Shown here one piece after another: positions 23,423 to 35,811 of a DNA stretch of 64,000 nt. Source of the stretch: Daucus carota subsp. sativus (Eukaryota > Streptophyta > Magnoliopsida > Apiales > Apiaceae); contig NC_030383.2 of NCBI RefSeq assembly GCF_001625215.2, positions 942,779 through 1,006,778 on the forward strand, written 5' to 3'. Numbering within the stretch: position 1 is the first letter of the stretch; the number at the start of each line of letters is the position of its first letter. The notes below the pieces were generated by a model, which did no database searches, had not been told where the DNA came from, and saw nothing but the letters and a program-made list of their open reading frames with translations. The translations under genes were made by a program, and so were the position numbers.

Positions 23423-26400
23423 ATGAGCAATGGAGGAGGCAGATTCGTGATTCCGGCCAAGGTGAAGAAAGTGATCCAGAACATAAAGGAGATCTCCGGT
23501 AATCACGACGACGAGGAGGTGTATTACATGCTTAAAGAATGCAACATGGATCCTAACGAGACTGCTCAGCAGCTGCTCTCCCAAGGTCGCCGCTTTTTCT
23601 GTTGTATCTATGTGTTTGTGTGTGTGTATATATGTTGTATCTGCGCTGATTTAATTTTTTTAGTGCTTGTTTTTGCTTCTGTGTCGATGAATTGCGTTTT
23701 TATGTGTGTATGTAAGCCTAATCTGTAAGTGATTTTTTTCCGATTTGTTGATGCGATTCTAGTTTATTTAGGGCTTTTTTCGAGTAGTGCTGAGTTGGAT
23801 TTTTGTGAATGTTGTGAGAGAGAGGGGGAGGGGTTTAAGTGTCTCGAAAAGTTAATTTTTGAAAGGGGAATATTGAATTTGTGTAGTTTCAAGATATGAA
23901 TTTGTGGTGATTGAGACTGTATGGTTGTGTTTTGTGTTTGATTTTAAGTGACAAGATCGAGGCTTGGCTTGGTAATGATGTGTGTATCTAGTCTAGATAT
24001 GGATATTTGGTGATGCTGTAATGAGGGTACTCATTGTTGATTCATGTGTTTTCAATGCTGTCATTGTTGTCGATTTTTTTGTTTTGCACGATTTAATGGT
24101 GTTGAATATATTAATTTAATGGTGCAGATTCGTTTCGTGAAGTTAGAAGGAAGCGAGACCGGCGGAAAGAGGTAATACTTTCTTGAAAAAGTTGAAATGA
24201 CTAGTTAAATACTAAAATAGCAAATCCCTTTGTAATTTGTTCATCGCCATTAACCTCTTTGTGCCTAGCTAACTGGCAGTTTATTATATGCCTATTGATA
24301 TTATGCTGGAATGACTTGTCAATTCTGTAAGTACAGTTACCAGGAATTTTATGTGTGTATATACAATATTTTGTTGTCATACATTGAGTTATATATCCAA
24401 ACATGGAACTGCGGTCATGATTTACAGGACTATACCTGAGGCTAATATAAAAGTAATTTCTTTATTGGTTTGTAAAACGCCCCAACATCTGTGATTTTTA
24501 ATTTTTATAGTCTATATTATGATCTGATATTCTGGTTCATCTGTATTGCGTAAATAATTAATGTTTCTATTATGCAGAATGTGAAGGAGTCAGCAGGATC
24601 AAGGTGGAAACCGGGAATGCAGGACCAGGGGAGTAGGGGTGAGCGAGGGAACCATTCTTCTCGTTACATAACTCACGGTAACTAGTTAGTTTGCATTTTT
24701 TGTTTCTTTTAATGCTATATATTCTGACAGCTATCCAACTTCTAGAGTTGGGGGATACTAGAATGACATGTCATGATATTTTGACATGATTTTGTATTAG
24801 GTAAATTCTTTTGAAGTGGTAGTCTTAGGACACCTAATTGTGTCTTCCAAGAGCCTTTGCTTCATGCGGTGCTCTTTTTAAGACACATTTCTAAAGGGTG
24901 CAATAATCAAAAGAAAACAGTGGTGATCTTATTGCTTACCTGAAAAGTGCCAGATCTTTCTTTTTTTAAGTAAAGTTTCTGCTCACAAACTTTCACTCAG
25001 CTAGTTCTTTTTCTTTTGGTCTTTTCAGATGTTGGGGGGGCTGGTAAGAACTTTGTCTCCATTAAGGAAAATGGAACCAGTCATGTTTCAGTGGATAAGG
25101 TTGCTATCCCAACACAGTCTAACTCCCAAGATGTTAAGAACAAGGAAGTTACTCATGCGAGGTGATTCAGTCGACACATTAATGTGTCATGAATTAATAT
25201 TTTTGAGACACTCTTGTTTTACTTGTTCATAATTTTTCTTTGTATTGTTCTACTGTAAAGTGCCTAGCGTTTTGCGTTGAACCTTCTCTTGCAAAATTTG
25301 TTTGCAGCTCAAATGTTGATGTTGATGCTTATGCTGCTGTAACATCTGAGAGTAAGAGTGTCGGACATGCTGTCCATGCTGCGAGTGGATTTACTGAACT
25401 AAACGATCCACTCCAAAGTAAATCCACAGCGGATGAAAACAATACTTACACCAAGGGTAAGAGTGTTGAACATATATCTTCAGCTGTGCAGTAAACATAG
25501 ATTTCCAAAGCTTATGACTTTTTTATTCTTGAATGCTGAGACAACAGTTTCCTCAGGTGTTGGAAGTTTATCCTTCATGCATGAAACAATCTCAAACATA
25601 TCCCCCGTGGTTCACAAGGATCAGCATTCAGAATCTTTTGAAGCTGTAGCTTCTACTCACAGCCATCCTACTGGTATTTTACCTTTGATCGAGTTTGGTG
25701 GCCAATCACCTGTAGTTATTGGGCCACAGAAAGGTAAGGAGGTTAAATAAATTTGATGTTTTAGTTCCTTTTCTATGTTCCTTAAAGTCAACAGAAGCAA
25801 TTTATGCTAAGTTGCTATTGCTTGGATGCTGTGGACCTGTGGTTTTTGCCTTTTCATATTGGTCTTAACATCTTGATTTTAACCCCACCCTGCTTATGGA
25901 TGTTGGTTCTTTTCTAGTAAGGATGATATGCAGATTATGTGTTTGCCTCCCTTTGGCAAAATTTGCCTCCCTTTTTCAAAAAAGTGATTCCAGTTTCTTC
26001 TATTTGATAAATTTGGCTGCTAAAGAATTGCTATATATGCTTGTCAGTTAAATATATCAGTACTTCATTACATTTGAATTTTGACCGATAATTAAAAATG
26101 TTATTCAGTAGTGGGGCCTAATAAGGAGTGGAAACCAAAGCCGAATCCTAGTCTTCCTGAAGGTGCTGAATCTGCTGATACAACTCTTATGTTGGAGGTT
26201 CCAGCCATTAGAACTGAATCAGAGGGCCAAGTAGCAAATCAAGCTACTTTCGGACTGGTAAAGAAGCTGGAGGAGACCTGCATTTCAGAGAGTCAACAGG
26301 TTATTATTCCAAAGCATATCCATATACCTGAGGTTGAAAAACTTGGCTTCATTTTTGGGAGTTTTGATGCTAATTTTGGGTTGAGTACAAGCAACCCTGT

Positions 26401-29400
26401 TTGTCCTGAAAATGAGAAGAGTTCACCTATCCCTGAAACACCTGAAGGGATGGAAGAAAATGTGGACCAGAAAAGGTTTGTGAAAATCTCATGTTAATCA
26501 TTTTTTTTCCCATATTATGCTATCCGCTAAATTTAAGTCATGATCTTTCTTTGTTTGCTTATAAGTATACCTTAAGTTAATATTGACACAGTGAGATAAC
26601 CTATACAAGGACTAGAACAGTTGGTGTTCTGACATTTAGTAATTTTGATTTTCATTCAAGTTGTAGATACTAACTACATTACGTCAGTGTATGTATATAT
26701 TTTTTACTGAAAACATTCTTTTTAATTAAAGAAGTAGTGCTAATTTGTGCTTCCTTTTGCTTGAGTATCCAATCTTCGCTCTATTCATATGTTGTCGCAC
26801 CTCCCCCCCTCCCTGGAAAAAGTTCTTTAGTTATAAACATGTGCAGAATTTTTTCTGCATTAAGTATATTGAATTTTAACGCACTTCTTTTTATTTTACT
26901 TTAGTAATCAGAGCTAGCCAAACAAAAACACAGATGTAAAAGAGTGAGGAACTGAAGGTCTTGTATGTGGAGAAGTGTGTGCTTTAGGTATTTGCTGTGT
27001 ATTTGAGTAAAAACAAGTGCAGAAATGGATAGATAAAGAGGGATAGCAGATATATTTAGATAGAAATGAGAGAACAGATCAGAATTTAGGCTTCTCTTTA
27101 TTGACTTCTTATCTTCTTATCTCTGCTGCTAACGCTAATAGTCTAATATGAAGAATGCTAATGCAATCCTGACAAAGAACAATTTAAACAGTCATACTTG
27201 TGTGTGTGTTGGATTGCATCTTTGTACTAATACTTCTCTGGAATTTCGAAAATTTTTGTGATGTCCTTAGCAATCACGATGAATTGACCTCTGTTGAAGA
27301 GGAAGATAATTATCCAGCACCGCCTGAAGTATCTGGAAGTCTGATATCTGACGCTCATGATGTTTCATCTAGGGTGGTCACGGAGTATAGTGAATCCAAG
27401 CAAGAAACTGACTTGCCTCCTGGTTATCAACAATACTCAACAGTACATGCTTATCCTAACTTCGGGTTTGGTATCATGCCCCCAATTTTTGGTAGCCAGG
27501 TTTTACCCACCGAGAGCAACAAGTCTCAAGCACACGATGCTCCTCGCCTTCCAGGTTTTGTTGTAAGTCCTCAATTCATAGGTCTTATCTGAATTGAGAA
27601 TAAAATAAACCAACAAATGGCTCACTCTCACACTCCCACTCCCACACTCACATACATGTTCATGATTTGATTTCTGATCATTGGCTTATAATTATCCTTC
27701 GGCTAATAATTTTTTAAATTTTAATTCAATATATATTTCTTTCCCTCTTCAGAATATCATGTGACCTTTTTGTACAGGTGCAGCAACCTTATGACCTCAA
27801 CAGCTATTATGCTCAATTCTATCGATCTGGTGTGGATAATGAGGGTCGTCTTTCATCGTTTTATGAACCTGGAGTTCCGACTAAAGTTAATGGAAATGTG
27901 ACAATGGCACCAGCAGAAACTTTTCAGTCCACTCAAGAGGTTTGTTTATATAAGAATTTTCTGTGCCCCTTGATTTTGCAGTTTGTTTCGCTATTATAAA
28001 TATGGCTTTCCCCTAATTCTTAAATAATCCTTGTGTTTTAAATTATTTTCTTGCTAGACATGTAGGCACCATGAAGTTTGAAAACGCCTAAGTTTTGATG
28101 ATTAAACTAAGATATCTTTTGTGTTTTGACATCTTATCAAGGTTCAAAATTATGTATCTTCGTTGCTTTCTATTGTTTTGAAGTCCATCTTATAATGATA
28201 AAGTTTCTTGAATATTATTTAACAACATCATGCATCAGTTATTGATTTAGTGGGGAACTGGGAATGTGTTTGATTTCTGTAATAATATGACATGTTTTGC
28301 AAGCTGAGGGGGGAAATAGGTTTAGATGCATATACACTTGGTAGAAATATTTGGAAGATGCTTATATAACATGTCAAGGAAAGTTGTTGCCAATGTTACA
28401 TCCCGTGAGGCACAATAAGCAAAGATTATAATCTTTATTGTTTGGTAATTGTCAGTTTTCAGATTAGTGTTACCCATTCCGCAAATTCCTAAATCATTCT
28501 TTCTCAGTATTTGTGTTCTTTCATATTATGTTACTATATTAGCAATTAATGTAATGCTCATCTTTTCCACAATGTTTGCAATTTATGTTTGTGTTTAAAA
28601 TTTGATATGAATATGTAGTTAGTTACTGTCCATCCAGTTGATTTGTTATTCATGCTAATGCCTGTATATGTCACTTACAGGGTGGGGACACTTCAATACA
28701 TCCTACAACAGCTTCAACTCCTCCTGTGACTCATGCTGCCGGGGCTGTTCCAAGTTCAGTAGCTGCAACACAGCAAGCAATTCCTGTTTTTGGACAGCCA
28801 GCTGGGTTGCATTTGCCCCATTATCCCAACTATATCCCATATCACTACATCCCTTTTTATGTCCCACCTCAAGCTCTCCACCATTATTTAAGTACTGGTG
28901 TTTTGCCACCTCCACAACCTCAAGCGGGCAGTGGGCATCCGGCGCCAGTTCCGGCTAATAAATTTCCCCTTCCCCAATATAAACCTGGAACAACTACTGC
29001 GAACACTAATAACGTGGCAGCACCTGGCAGTTATGGATCATATGGTTCTACCCCTGCTAGTTTTAGTGCCAGCTCAGCAACTACAACTGGACATTCAAGT
29101 TCTAGTGAGGATCTTCTAGCGCCCCAGTTAAAGGAAAATAATCTCTTCATTGCTGGGCAGCAGGTTAGTACTATTAACTCCACATCAACTGAAAATACGG
29201 AGTTATAATTGGGCTCAATTATTTAGCCGCGTGGCATGTATTTGGCAATGCCAATTGCTCGAAGATGAACTTCCCTTAAAAACTCACAGTTGTTATGATT
29301 TGAAGACATTATTTTTTTTTTTTATGATTTTGTGGTAAAAAGTCTTTTGGGAGGGATTTCTATATCTGTTTCTCAATATTCTGATTTAGGCAAAATGACA

Positions 29401-31222
29401 TTACATATATTAATTGTTTAAAAAATTGCATTTATGGTTTGCACTTTGTTGATCTGTATTGAAAGACTTTTAAAATCATGTGGAAGAGTGTTTTTCAGCT
29501 TTACCTAAATCTGCCAACATTAAATTTGAAAAAGTTAAAAAACTCTTAACATTAGTTTGCCGTGTCTGCACTGATTTCAGTATTGGTTTTACATCACAAA
29601 TATTTATGTTGATTTTAGCTCAAAGACTGAACTTTAATATCCTTTGAATGAAGTCAGAATGTGTTGATGTCGAAATGGAATCAATAGTTTATGCAAGGGT
29701 TTAATTAGTCTTTTGCGGAAAGATATTATGCCCTTTCCTTACTTGGAAATATAATCATTTTCCATCTGTCACACAAAATTCACGCAGAAAGAACCTTGCT
29801 TCTATATTTAACACTAAAAAATAGAAACAATGGCATTATTAACACAATATCAGGCTTATCAGCTGAACAGTACCAAATTAACGGCTCTCCGTTGGCCGGC
29901 CATCTATGTTACCCAGACCTGGCTAAACTGTTTACCATGGATACGTGTTTGAGTGTCAGATTCGGCAATATTTGAATATTTTACATGTTTTATGACCCAA
30001 AATAAGTGTCTGAGTGTCCATACCTATATCCGAGTATCGAGTGTTTGACATGGGTACTCGAGAGTCGAGGCAAAATGAAGAGTCCGGGCAACATAGCCGG
30101 CTATTAATAGCCACTGAGTATGCATTATCACAATGCCACCTATCTACCACACTTCTCTTCGACTTGTTGTAGCATACACACGCACAGACATATAGATTCA
30201 GGCGTACAGAAGCAGCATAACATAGATGACAGATACTGAATAAAAAGATGAGCTCCTTAAATTATAGCTGTGTAATGAGTCTCAGCTGTCAACCCATTTT
30301 CTTGAATAGCTATGAGCCCTCTGGCTAATTTCATTAGCTGGACTGAATACGCATTCAGCAGATGCGTAACATATGATCCCATTTCTAGAATGCGTATTAC
30401 AGCTTTGTAAGAAGAAAATATACTCGATACGCCTTCTCCAAATGCGTATTGCGTGATGCCCATTTCTAGAATGCGTATCGAGTTGGTATTTTGGCCCTGC
30501 TTTCCGAAACTGGTATTTCTATTGATCTATTGCGTAAGAATGGTATTTTATGACCCTCACCCTAAAATATAGCATGCTTTCTTTATTATGTCTTTTTCAC
30601 TTCATTATGGCTACCTTCTTACTCTACTGATCATCTTGTTTAAGTGTTGGCTTATTTGGCAAAGTATTTTTAAGCATAATATTCACGTTTTGATTTTGTT
30701 TCCCCTCTTGTTAGTTGCTTCGCCATAAGATTGCATTTCATTTATAATAATCTATAAGATCTTTGAAGCAGGTGCTGTAATGAGCTTTGTTTACTTTCTC
30801 TTTTAATTTCTTACCTATTCTTTTGAAACTTAAGCTTTTGATATGTGAATGAATGATGATAAAATGGTATTTAATCCAATAGCTTACAGAGATGCGTTAT
30901 AAAATTTGATTTATGCTTTTATGCTTCACAGAGTGAAGGTCCAGGCTTATGGTTTGCTGCTCCTGGTAGGGATATCTCTGGCCTGCAGGCAAATTCCTTC
31001 TACAATCTTCCTCAAGCTCAGATGGCATTCCCTGCAACTCAGGTTAGTCATGGAAACTTTGCTGGCATGTATCACCCTGCACAACCAGTAACAGGAGCTG
31101 CCGTTCACCCACTTCTGCAGCAATCCCAGGCAATGGCTGGACCTATTGACCTCAATGGACCTGCACCAAGTGTTTACCAGCCAACCCAGCCTGCACCAAT
31201 CAATTGGCCGAAAAACTATTGA
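23423..31222 (+). CDS. GBF-interacting protein 1-like protein
   Basis: Related to Arabidopsis GIP1/GIP1-like, a nuclear cofactor reported to stimulate DNA binding of G-box bZIP factors. Proposed exons: 23423-23585, 24128-24171, 24578-24677, 25029-25161, 25308-25456, 25557-25733, 26109-26475, 27271-27562, 27778-27939, 28681-29163 and 30932-31222. They sum to 786 codons with all phases consistent. The N-terminus carries the conserved GIP1 N-terminal domain (DUF1296; about residues 6-66, IPAKVKKVIQNIKEI through REVRRKR). The middle is acidic and low-complexity, with the family motif LGFIFGSFDANFGL in exon 7 and QQPYDLNSYYAQFYR in exon 9. The C-terminus is rich in Pro, Gln, Tyr and Ser and ends NWPKNY. 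The 5' UTR holds a CT-rich tract (23350-23385). Intron 10 (1.77 kb) contains repeats. Confidence 0.9.
29904..30096. mobile_element. Small TIR element in GIP1-like intron 10
   Basis: CTATGTTACCCAGACC at the left is the imperfect inverted repeat of AGTCCGGGCAACATAG at the right (3 mismatches in 16). Intervening sequence has no coding potential. A perfect 14-bp palindrome GGCTATTAATAGCC follows directly. No clear target duplication, so superfamily is uncertain. Confidence 0.55.
30330..30535. repeat. Repeat cluster with ATGCGTA/TACGCAT motifs
   Basis: GCGTA or its complement TACGC occurs repeatedly over about 200 bp, and CCCATTTCTAGAATGCGTAT occurs twice (near 30378 and 30459). It lies in GIP1-like intron 10. 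I do not recognise the element. Confidence 0.6.
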
Positions 31223-32822
31223 AATATGAGTTTTTAGTTTTGTGAAACGGCAGCAATACAAGTAAATGAAAGCCCATTCTTGGATTCAGGACGATATTTT
31301 GAGAAGTTAGTTGAAGAGAATTCAAGATAATACAACATTAGCTAAAACCTGGTGTAAATTTGTAGAGGCTGATATTGGTCAACAGTGTTTTAATGGTCCA
31401 TGGGCTTAGAATATAGAGGGTAACATCTCCTTTTTCGGTTTTTGCTGAAAGCCTTGTAGGGATTTGGGAAAATCATATAGGAGCTAGGTCTATTTTGTAC
31501 CCCCTTTGAGCATTTATCTGTAAAGTGATCTTCTGTTATTAATATATTCTAAATAGCCAGAGGAACAAGAGGGGTTGTAACGATCTTTTGTACACTGGCC
31601 ACGATGGAAGTAAAATATGCAGGGATGGTAGATTCAGGTAAACGCTTTACACGCAAACTACTCTTATCTTAGTTTTTTTTTTCTCAGGCAAATATTGTCA
31701 TTATTGCTTTGTTGTCAATAACCAATTGATGACATTCAGTTTTAAATCGTAATTTATCTCAAGAAGTATACTAAATGATCTTGAAAATCAAGAATATGTT
31801 GTAGTTTGTCCGTACAGGATTGTCTGGAATGTTCTTGCCCATCTTGTTTCACTTGCATTTACTTTATTTCTGTTTTTATGTATATAGTCCTGATACAGGC
31901 AGATTCAAGTTGTCTACTGGAAGGTATGGTCATGTAAGTATTCCATTCATTCTTCCTCTACATTTATGAAATTGGTTTCTTTGGCAATTGGATATGAAAC
32001 TTGGTTGATGGTTATAGGTTACAAGTACGTAACAGCTTGATTAACAGAGTCTTAGGCGAAAATTTAAAGTTCAAAATGCTCTAGTTTGGTCTGTGTGCAG
32101 TCTGGCAGATGTCAGTAATTTGTTTTCTCCATAATTTTGTGCATTGTGGATATTAACAATTTTGAGGATACTAGTTATAATATTGTTATAATCATAGTTG
32201 CCGTAGCTTAGTCCAAGATTACTTGTGTACTTAACCTCTTGGTATATCATGGTATATGAAGATACGTAGAGCAAAGCTAGAGATTCCTTCATCAAAACTG
32301 TGGTTATTCGCTAATTAACAGTTAAAGGATATTAAGATATTGTACAATCATACTATGATTAATAGATTATAACATTATTGGAGTTGTTGGTACTTGGAAA
32401 ATCTATGGCACTATGGTCCACGAAAGCGGACATTGACAATACACTTGATTTAGCTGTGAATTTCATTCAGTAAACAATATTCTATGGTTCAATTATAGCA
32501 AATGAATTCCAAATAAAGACAAATATCACTTATTTTAGAGAGTTTTACATTATTATTAGTAAGACAATGTTACTACAGAAATAGTGAACTAGGTTTTCAG
32601 AATTTACTGAGTTACAAAACAATTTTGAAGTACTATAGATCTTATCCGTGTCACTGCTTTCGTCTGATCTATGCGGCCTATCTAAGAACTTGAGACTTTT
32701 GCACTTATCAAATAGAAATTATTAAGGTCTTAGAAGATCTCAAATAGAAATCATGTAGTACTATATTTTAACATTTACATCCCGAGAGTTAATTACACCT
32801 CAAATTCAGTCTACATATATGA

Positions 32823-33108
32823 TACTCCCTCCATTCTATTTTAAGTGTCATTTTTTGACTTGGCACAACTATTAAGATATGCAATTATTAGGTTACACTA
32901 TCATTAATATAAGTTTTAGTTTCCAATTTTGTCCATCAAACTATCATAAATAAATTTTAATGAGTGTCAAAGTTAAGAGTATTGAGGTAAAAAGAATGTA
33001 CACTTGTATGGAGAACATAAGTTACTGTCTTGGAAAATATAAATGTGACATTTAATTTGGAATTCAAACCCGGTCAAAAAACAACACTTAAAAAAGAACG
33101 GGGGAGTA
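32823..33108. mobile_element. Stowaway-like MITE
   Basis: Begins TACTCCCTCCATTCTATTTT and ends AAGAACGGGGGAGTA. Inner arms TAAGTGTCATTTTTTGAC and GTCAAAAAACAACACTTA are inverted. Confidence 0.75.
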
Positions 33109-33720
33109 TATTATGTCTTGTAATGATAAAACTATAGGTTGTAAAAGTGTGTAATATAAAAATTATACACGTCTTGGATGCGGCAGAACCCAAGAAATTT
33201 CAACATAATTAGTTTAACATATGCAAACGTGGGTATAACTAAGGCCGGTGTCGAGCAATATTTACTGGTCAGGTAGTATAAAATGTAAATTCTCATATTA
33301 TAACAACACCTGTCCTTTCCGGTTTTCTGCTCGATTCTAGAACCCGAGATTTATTATTAAAACGAAGTCCTCCGAGAGTCTACAATAATGCTAAAAAAAA
33401 GGACATATTCGACTCTAATCACTCAAATAGAAATTTAAATGCCATTATTTGAGGTATTGACACGTGAGTCTGCATAACTTAATCCAAATTCCACTCTGAT
33501 TGAAGTGAGCAGAGTTCATGAACCATGGCATCTTGTACATCTTGTACATTGTAAATAAATATTAAGATATGCAAATTGATTTACAATAAAGTATTGTGAA
33601 TAATGTACGCGGCTTGGACGCGGGACACAACCTAAGACTTCTCCATGACCTAAGTAACCAATGAATTGGTTCCATAATACATAAAACTACTTATATTAAT
33701 CATTAAAATTATCAGAGAAA

Positions 33721-34075
33721 AGTTCTATGGAGACCACATTCTCCGAGACCACTTATATTCTGCAATTAAAACACTACCAAATTTATTGTTTTGCGAAGTA
33801 CATTCGATAAATATCATTATTTTATTGAAAATGTTTAAAATTATTTATGCTAAATAAGCGGAACATGAATGTTCTGCAAGATCAACAAATGTTCTGCACA
33901 CTAAACATGGTTTTGTAAAATAATATGTTTTTTCATGTTTTATTTGCCAAATGTATAAAATTTGCAAGATTGTCAATAAAATAATGATCTTTGTGGAACA
34001 TGATTTGAAAAATAATATGTTTTGCAATATTTTTATAAAGTATTTTATTTACAGTACATAAGTGGTCTCCAAGTC
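33721..34075. mobile_element. Possible non-autonomous TIR element
   Basis: GGAGACCAC near 33730 and GTGGTCTCC near 34065 form a perfect 9-bp inverted repeat at the edges of an A/T-rich, non-coding block that contains paired tracts (AATGTTCTGCA twice, ATAATATGTTTT twice). Boundaries and family are uncertain. Confidence 0.35.
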
Positions 34076-34674
34076 TTCAATGAAACGTAGTCTCTTATCC
34101 TTAAATTGTCATGCGATATGTTTATACCAAATAATTGATGACATTATTTGACGGAAAAATAAGTGCATAAAGAAGTATTACTGAGTCATCCACATGCAAT
34201 GCTATAATTTTGGCCCTGTGGCCATGTTATCCACTGTTCCCCCATACTTTGCTATATAGATTATACATGTACGGAGAATGATTGAGGTTCTATTGCAATT
34301 ATCACAATTATTTGGATAATTAGATAAAGTTGATTTAATATATAACTAAGATTTGTCTCTTAATCATGTTTTTTCCTGTAACGTTTACCTCCCTGATAGG
34401 AGTGAGAGAGAGATTACTCGTTAAATGATGTTCTTCGGTATATAATAATTTAAATCAGATAATCGCCCTGACAAAAAAAAAAAAATCAGATAATCGCCGG
34501 TTCTTATATTTGTAAGAATCCGAATCTAAACATCCCTGGCAATTTGCGAACTATCACAAAACCACGAATGCAGTTAAGCAACACTCAAACGATAATTTAT
34601 AAGTTATTATATACTTCTTGTTTTGCCTTGGAGTGAAATAAATTTGACGAAAATCGAACCATTAAGTTCTAACA

Positions 34675-34912
34675 TACTTCTTCCGTTCCTTTTTATTAGT
34701 CGCTTTGATTTTGTGCACGTAATTTAAGGCGTCCAAAAAATATACTTCTACACATTATTTTTCAAAATTTCTTTTTTTAATAAATGTTTAACATTTATAT
34801 TTTTATTCAAAAAAGGAAAATTTAAAAATAATATGTCGAGATATGTTTTTTTTGCACCTCAAAATACGTGCAAAAAGTCAAAACGACTAATATATAGGAA
34901 CGAAAAGAATAT
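34675..34912. mobile_element. Diverged Stowaway-like MITE
   Basis: Starts TACTTCTTCCGTTCCTTTTT and ends in the inverted TATATAGGAACGAAAAGAAT. Inner arms ATTAGTCGCTTTGA and TCAAAACGACTAAT pair. Confidence 0.65.
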
Positions 34913-35359
34913 TATATTATCATGTTAATGTTCACGGGTCAGTATATCTAAAATGGTGTCATATGAACATTCCTTTCCATTTTCCGAGTGGAAAATTGGA
35001 TGAGAAGCGGATAATATTGATGATCACAGATAATCGAATATAAGATTTCCGCCAAAACACAAATCTAATATCATATTCAGAAACAGTCTACTTAAAGTCT
35101 CAAAATATCGAATAAGATGTTCAGAATCTATCCATTTAAAATTACAAGATACTAAAAAAATATTCAAATATCTATTTAAAATCTTAAGATACTAGAAAAT
35201 ATATTCGAAAACTGTCCATTTAAAATCTGAATTGTTCCAAATAGATCACCGAACAATTTTTCAGAACTGCAACGAACGTGTGGCTCGATTATTGGCCAGC
35301 AAAGAGGGTCCCCCATCCCCTGCAGCCGACCATCTAGCTAAGGTTACTAAACTTTACTA

Positions 35360-35638
35360 CTCCCTCCGTCCCACCCATCTTTACACTTTCCTTTTTGGGG
35401 TGTCCCATCCAATTCTTTACATTTCAAAATTTACCAAAAATAGTCAATGGGTCCCACCACTTCTCCACTTTTCTTTCCTTTTCACACCACTTTTACTCTA
35501 CTATCTTCTTTTTATACATTAAAAATTAATGGATCCCACCACTTTACCCACTTTTCTTCCTCTTTTCAACTACTTTATTCATATTCCTTAACCTCCGTGC
35601 CCAACCCATTTGATAAGAAATGGGTGGGACGGAGGGAG
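35360..35638. mobile_element. Stowaway-like MITE in the HKT promoter
   Basis: CTCCCTCCGTCCCACCCAT at the left and ATGGGTGGGACGGAGGGAG at the right are near-perfect 19-bp inverted repeats, and TA flanks both ends. It ends about 68 bp before the HKT TATA box. It is clearly the same subfamily as 37998-38300. Confidence 0.9.
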
Positions 35639-35705
35639 TATCTCTTTTCTTTTGCTACTATTCTAGCTCTGTATAATCCACCTGCATTTAGTAATTCCTA
35701 TAGTG

Positions 35706-35713
35706 TATAAATA
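35706..35713 (+). promoter_or_regulatory. Probable TATA box of the HKT gene
   Basis: TATAAATA lies about 106 bp before the chosen start codon at 35812 and immediately downstream of a MITE, so the core promoter abuts the transposon. Confidence 0.6.
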
Positions 35714-35811
35714 CTGCAATCCAAACATCCCAATATTCATTGCAGTTTTGCAGACCAAGCCTTATTCATAAACACATTAACCTCTCAATGTTGCCCAGTA
35801 ATTTTTTTAAC

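Larger units (their letters stand above)
31223..35355. other. GIP1-like 3' UTR and intergenic region
   Basis: The first 300-400 bp are probably 3' UTR of the GIP1-like transcript. Beyond that I see no gene. MITEs lie at 32823-33108 and 34675-34912, and a TIR-like element at about 33721-34075. Confidence 0.65.
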
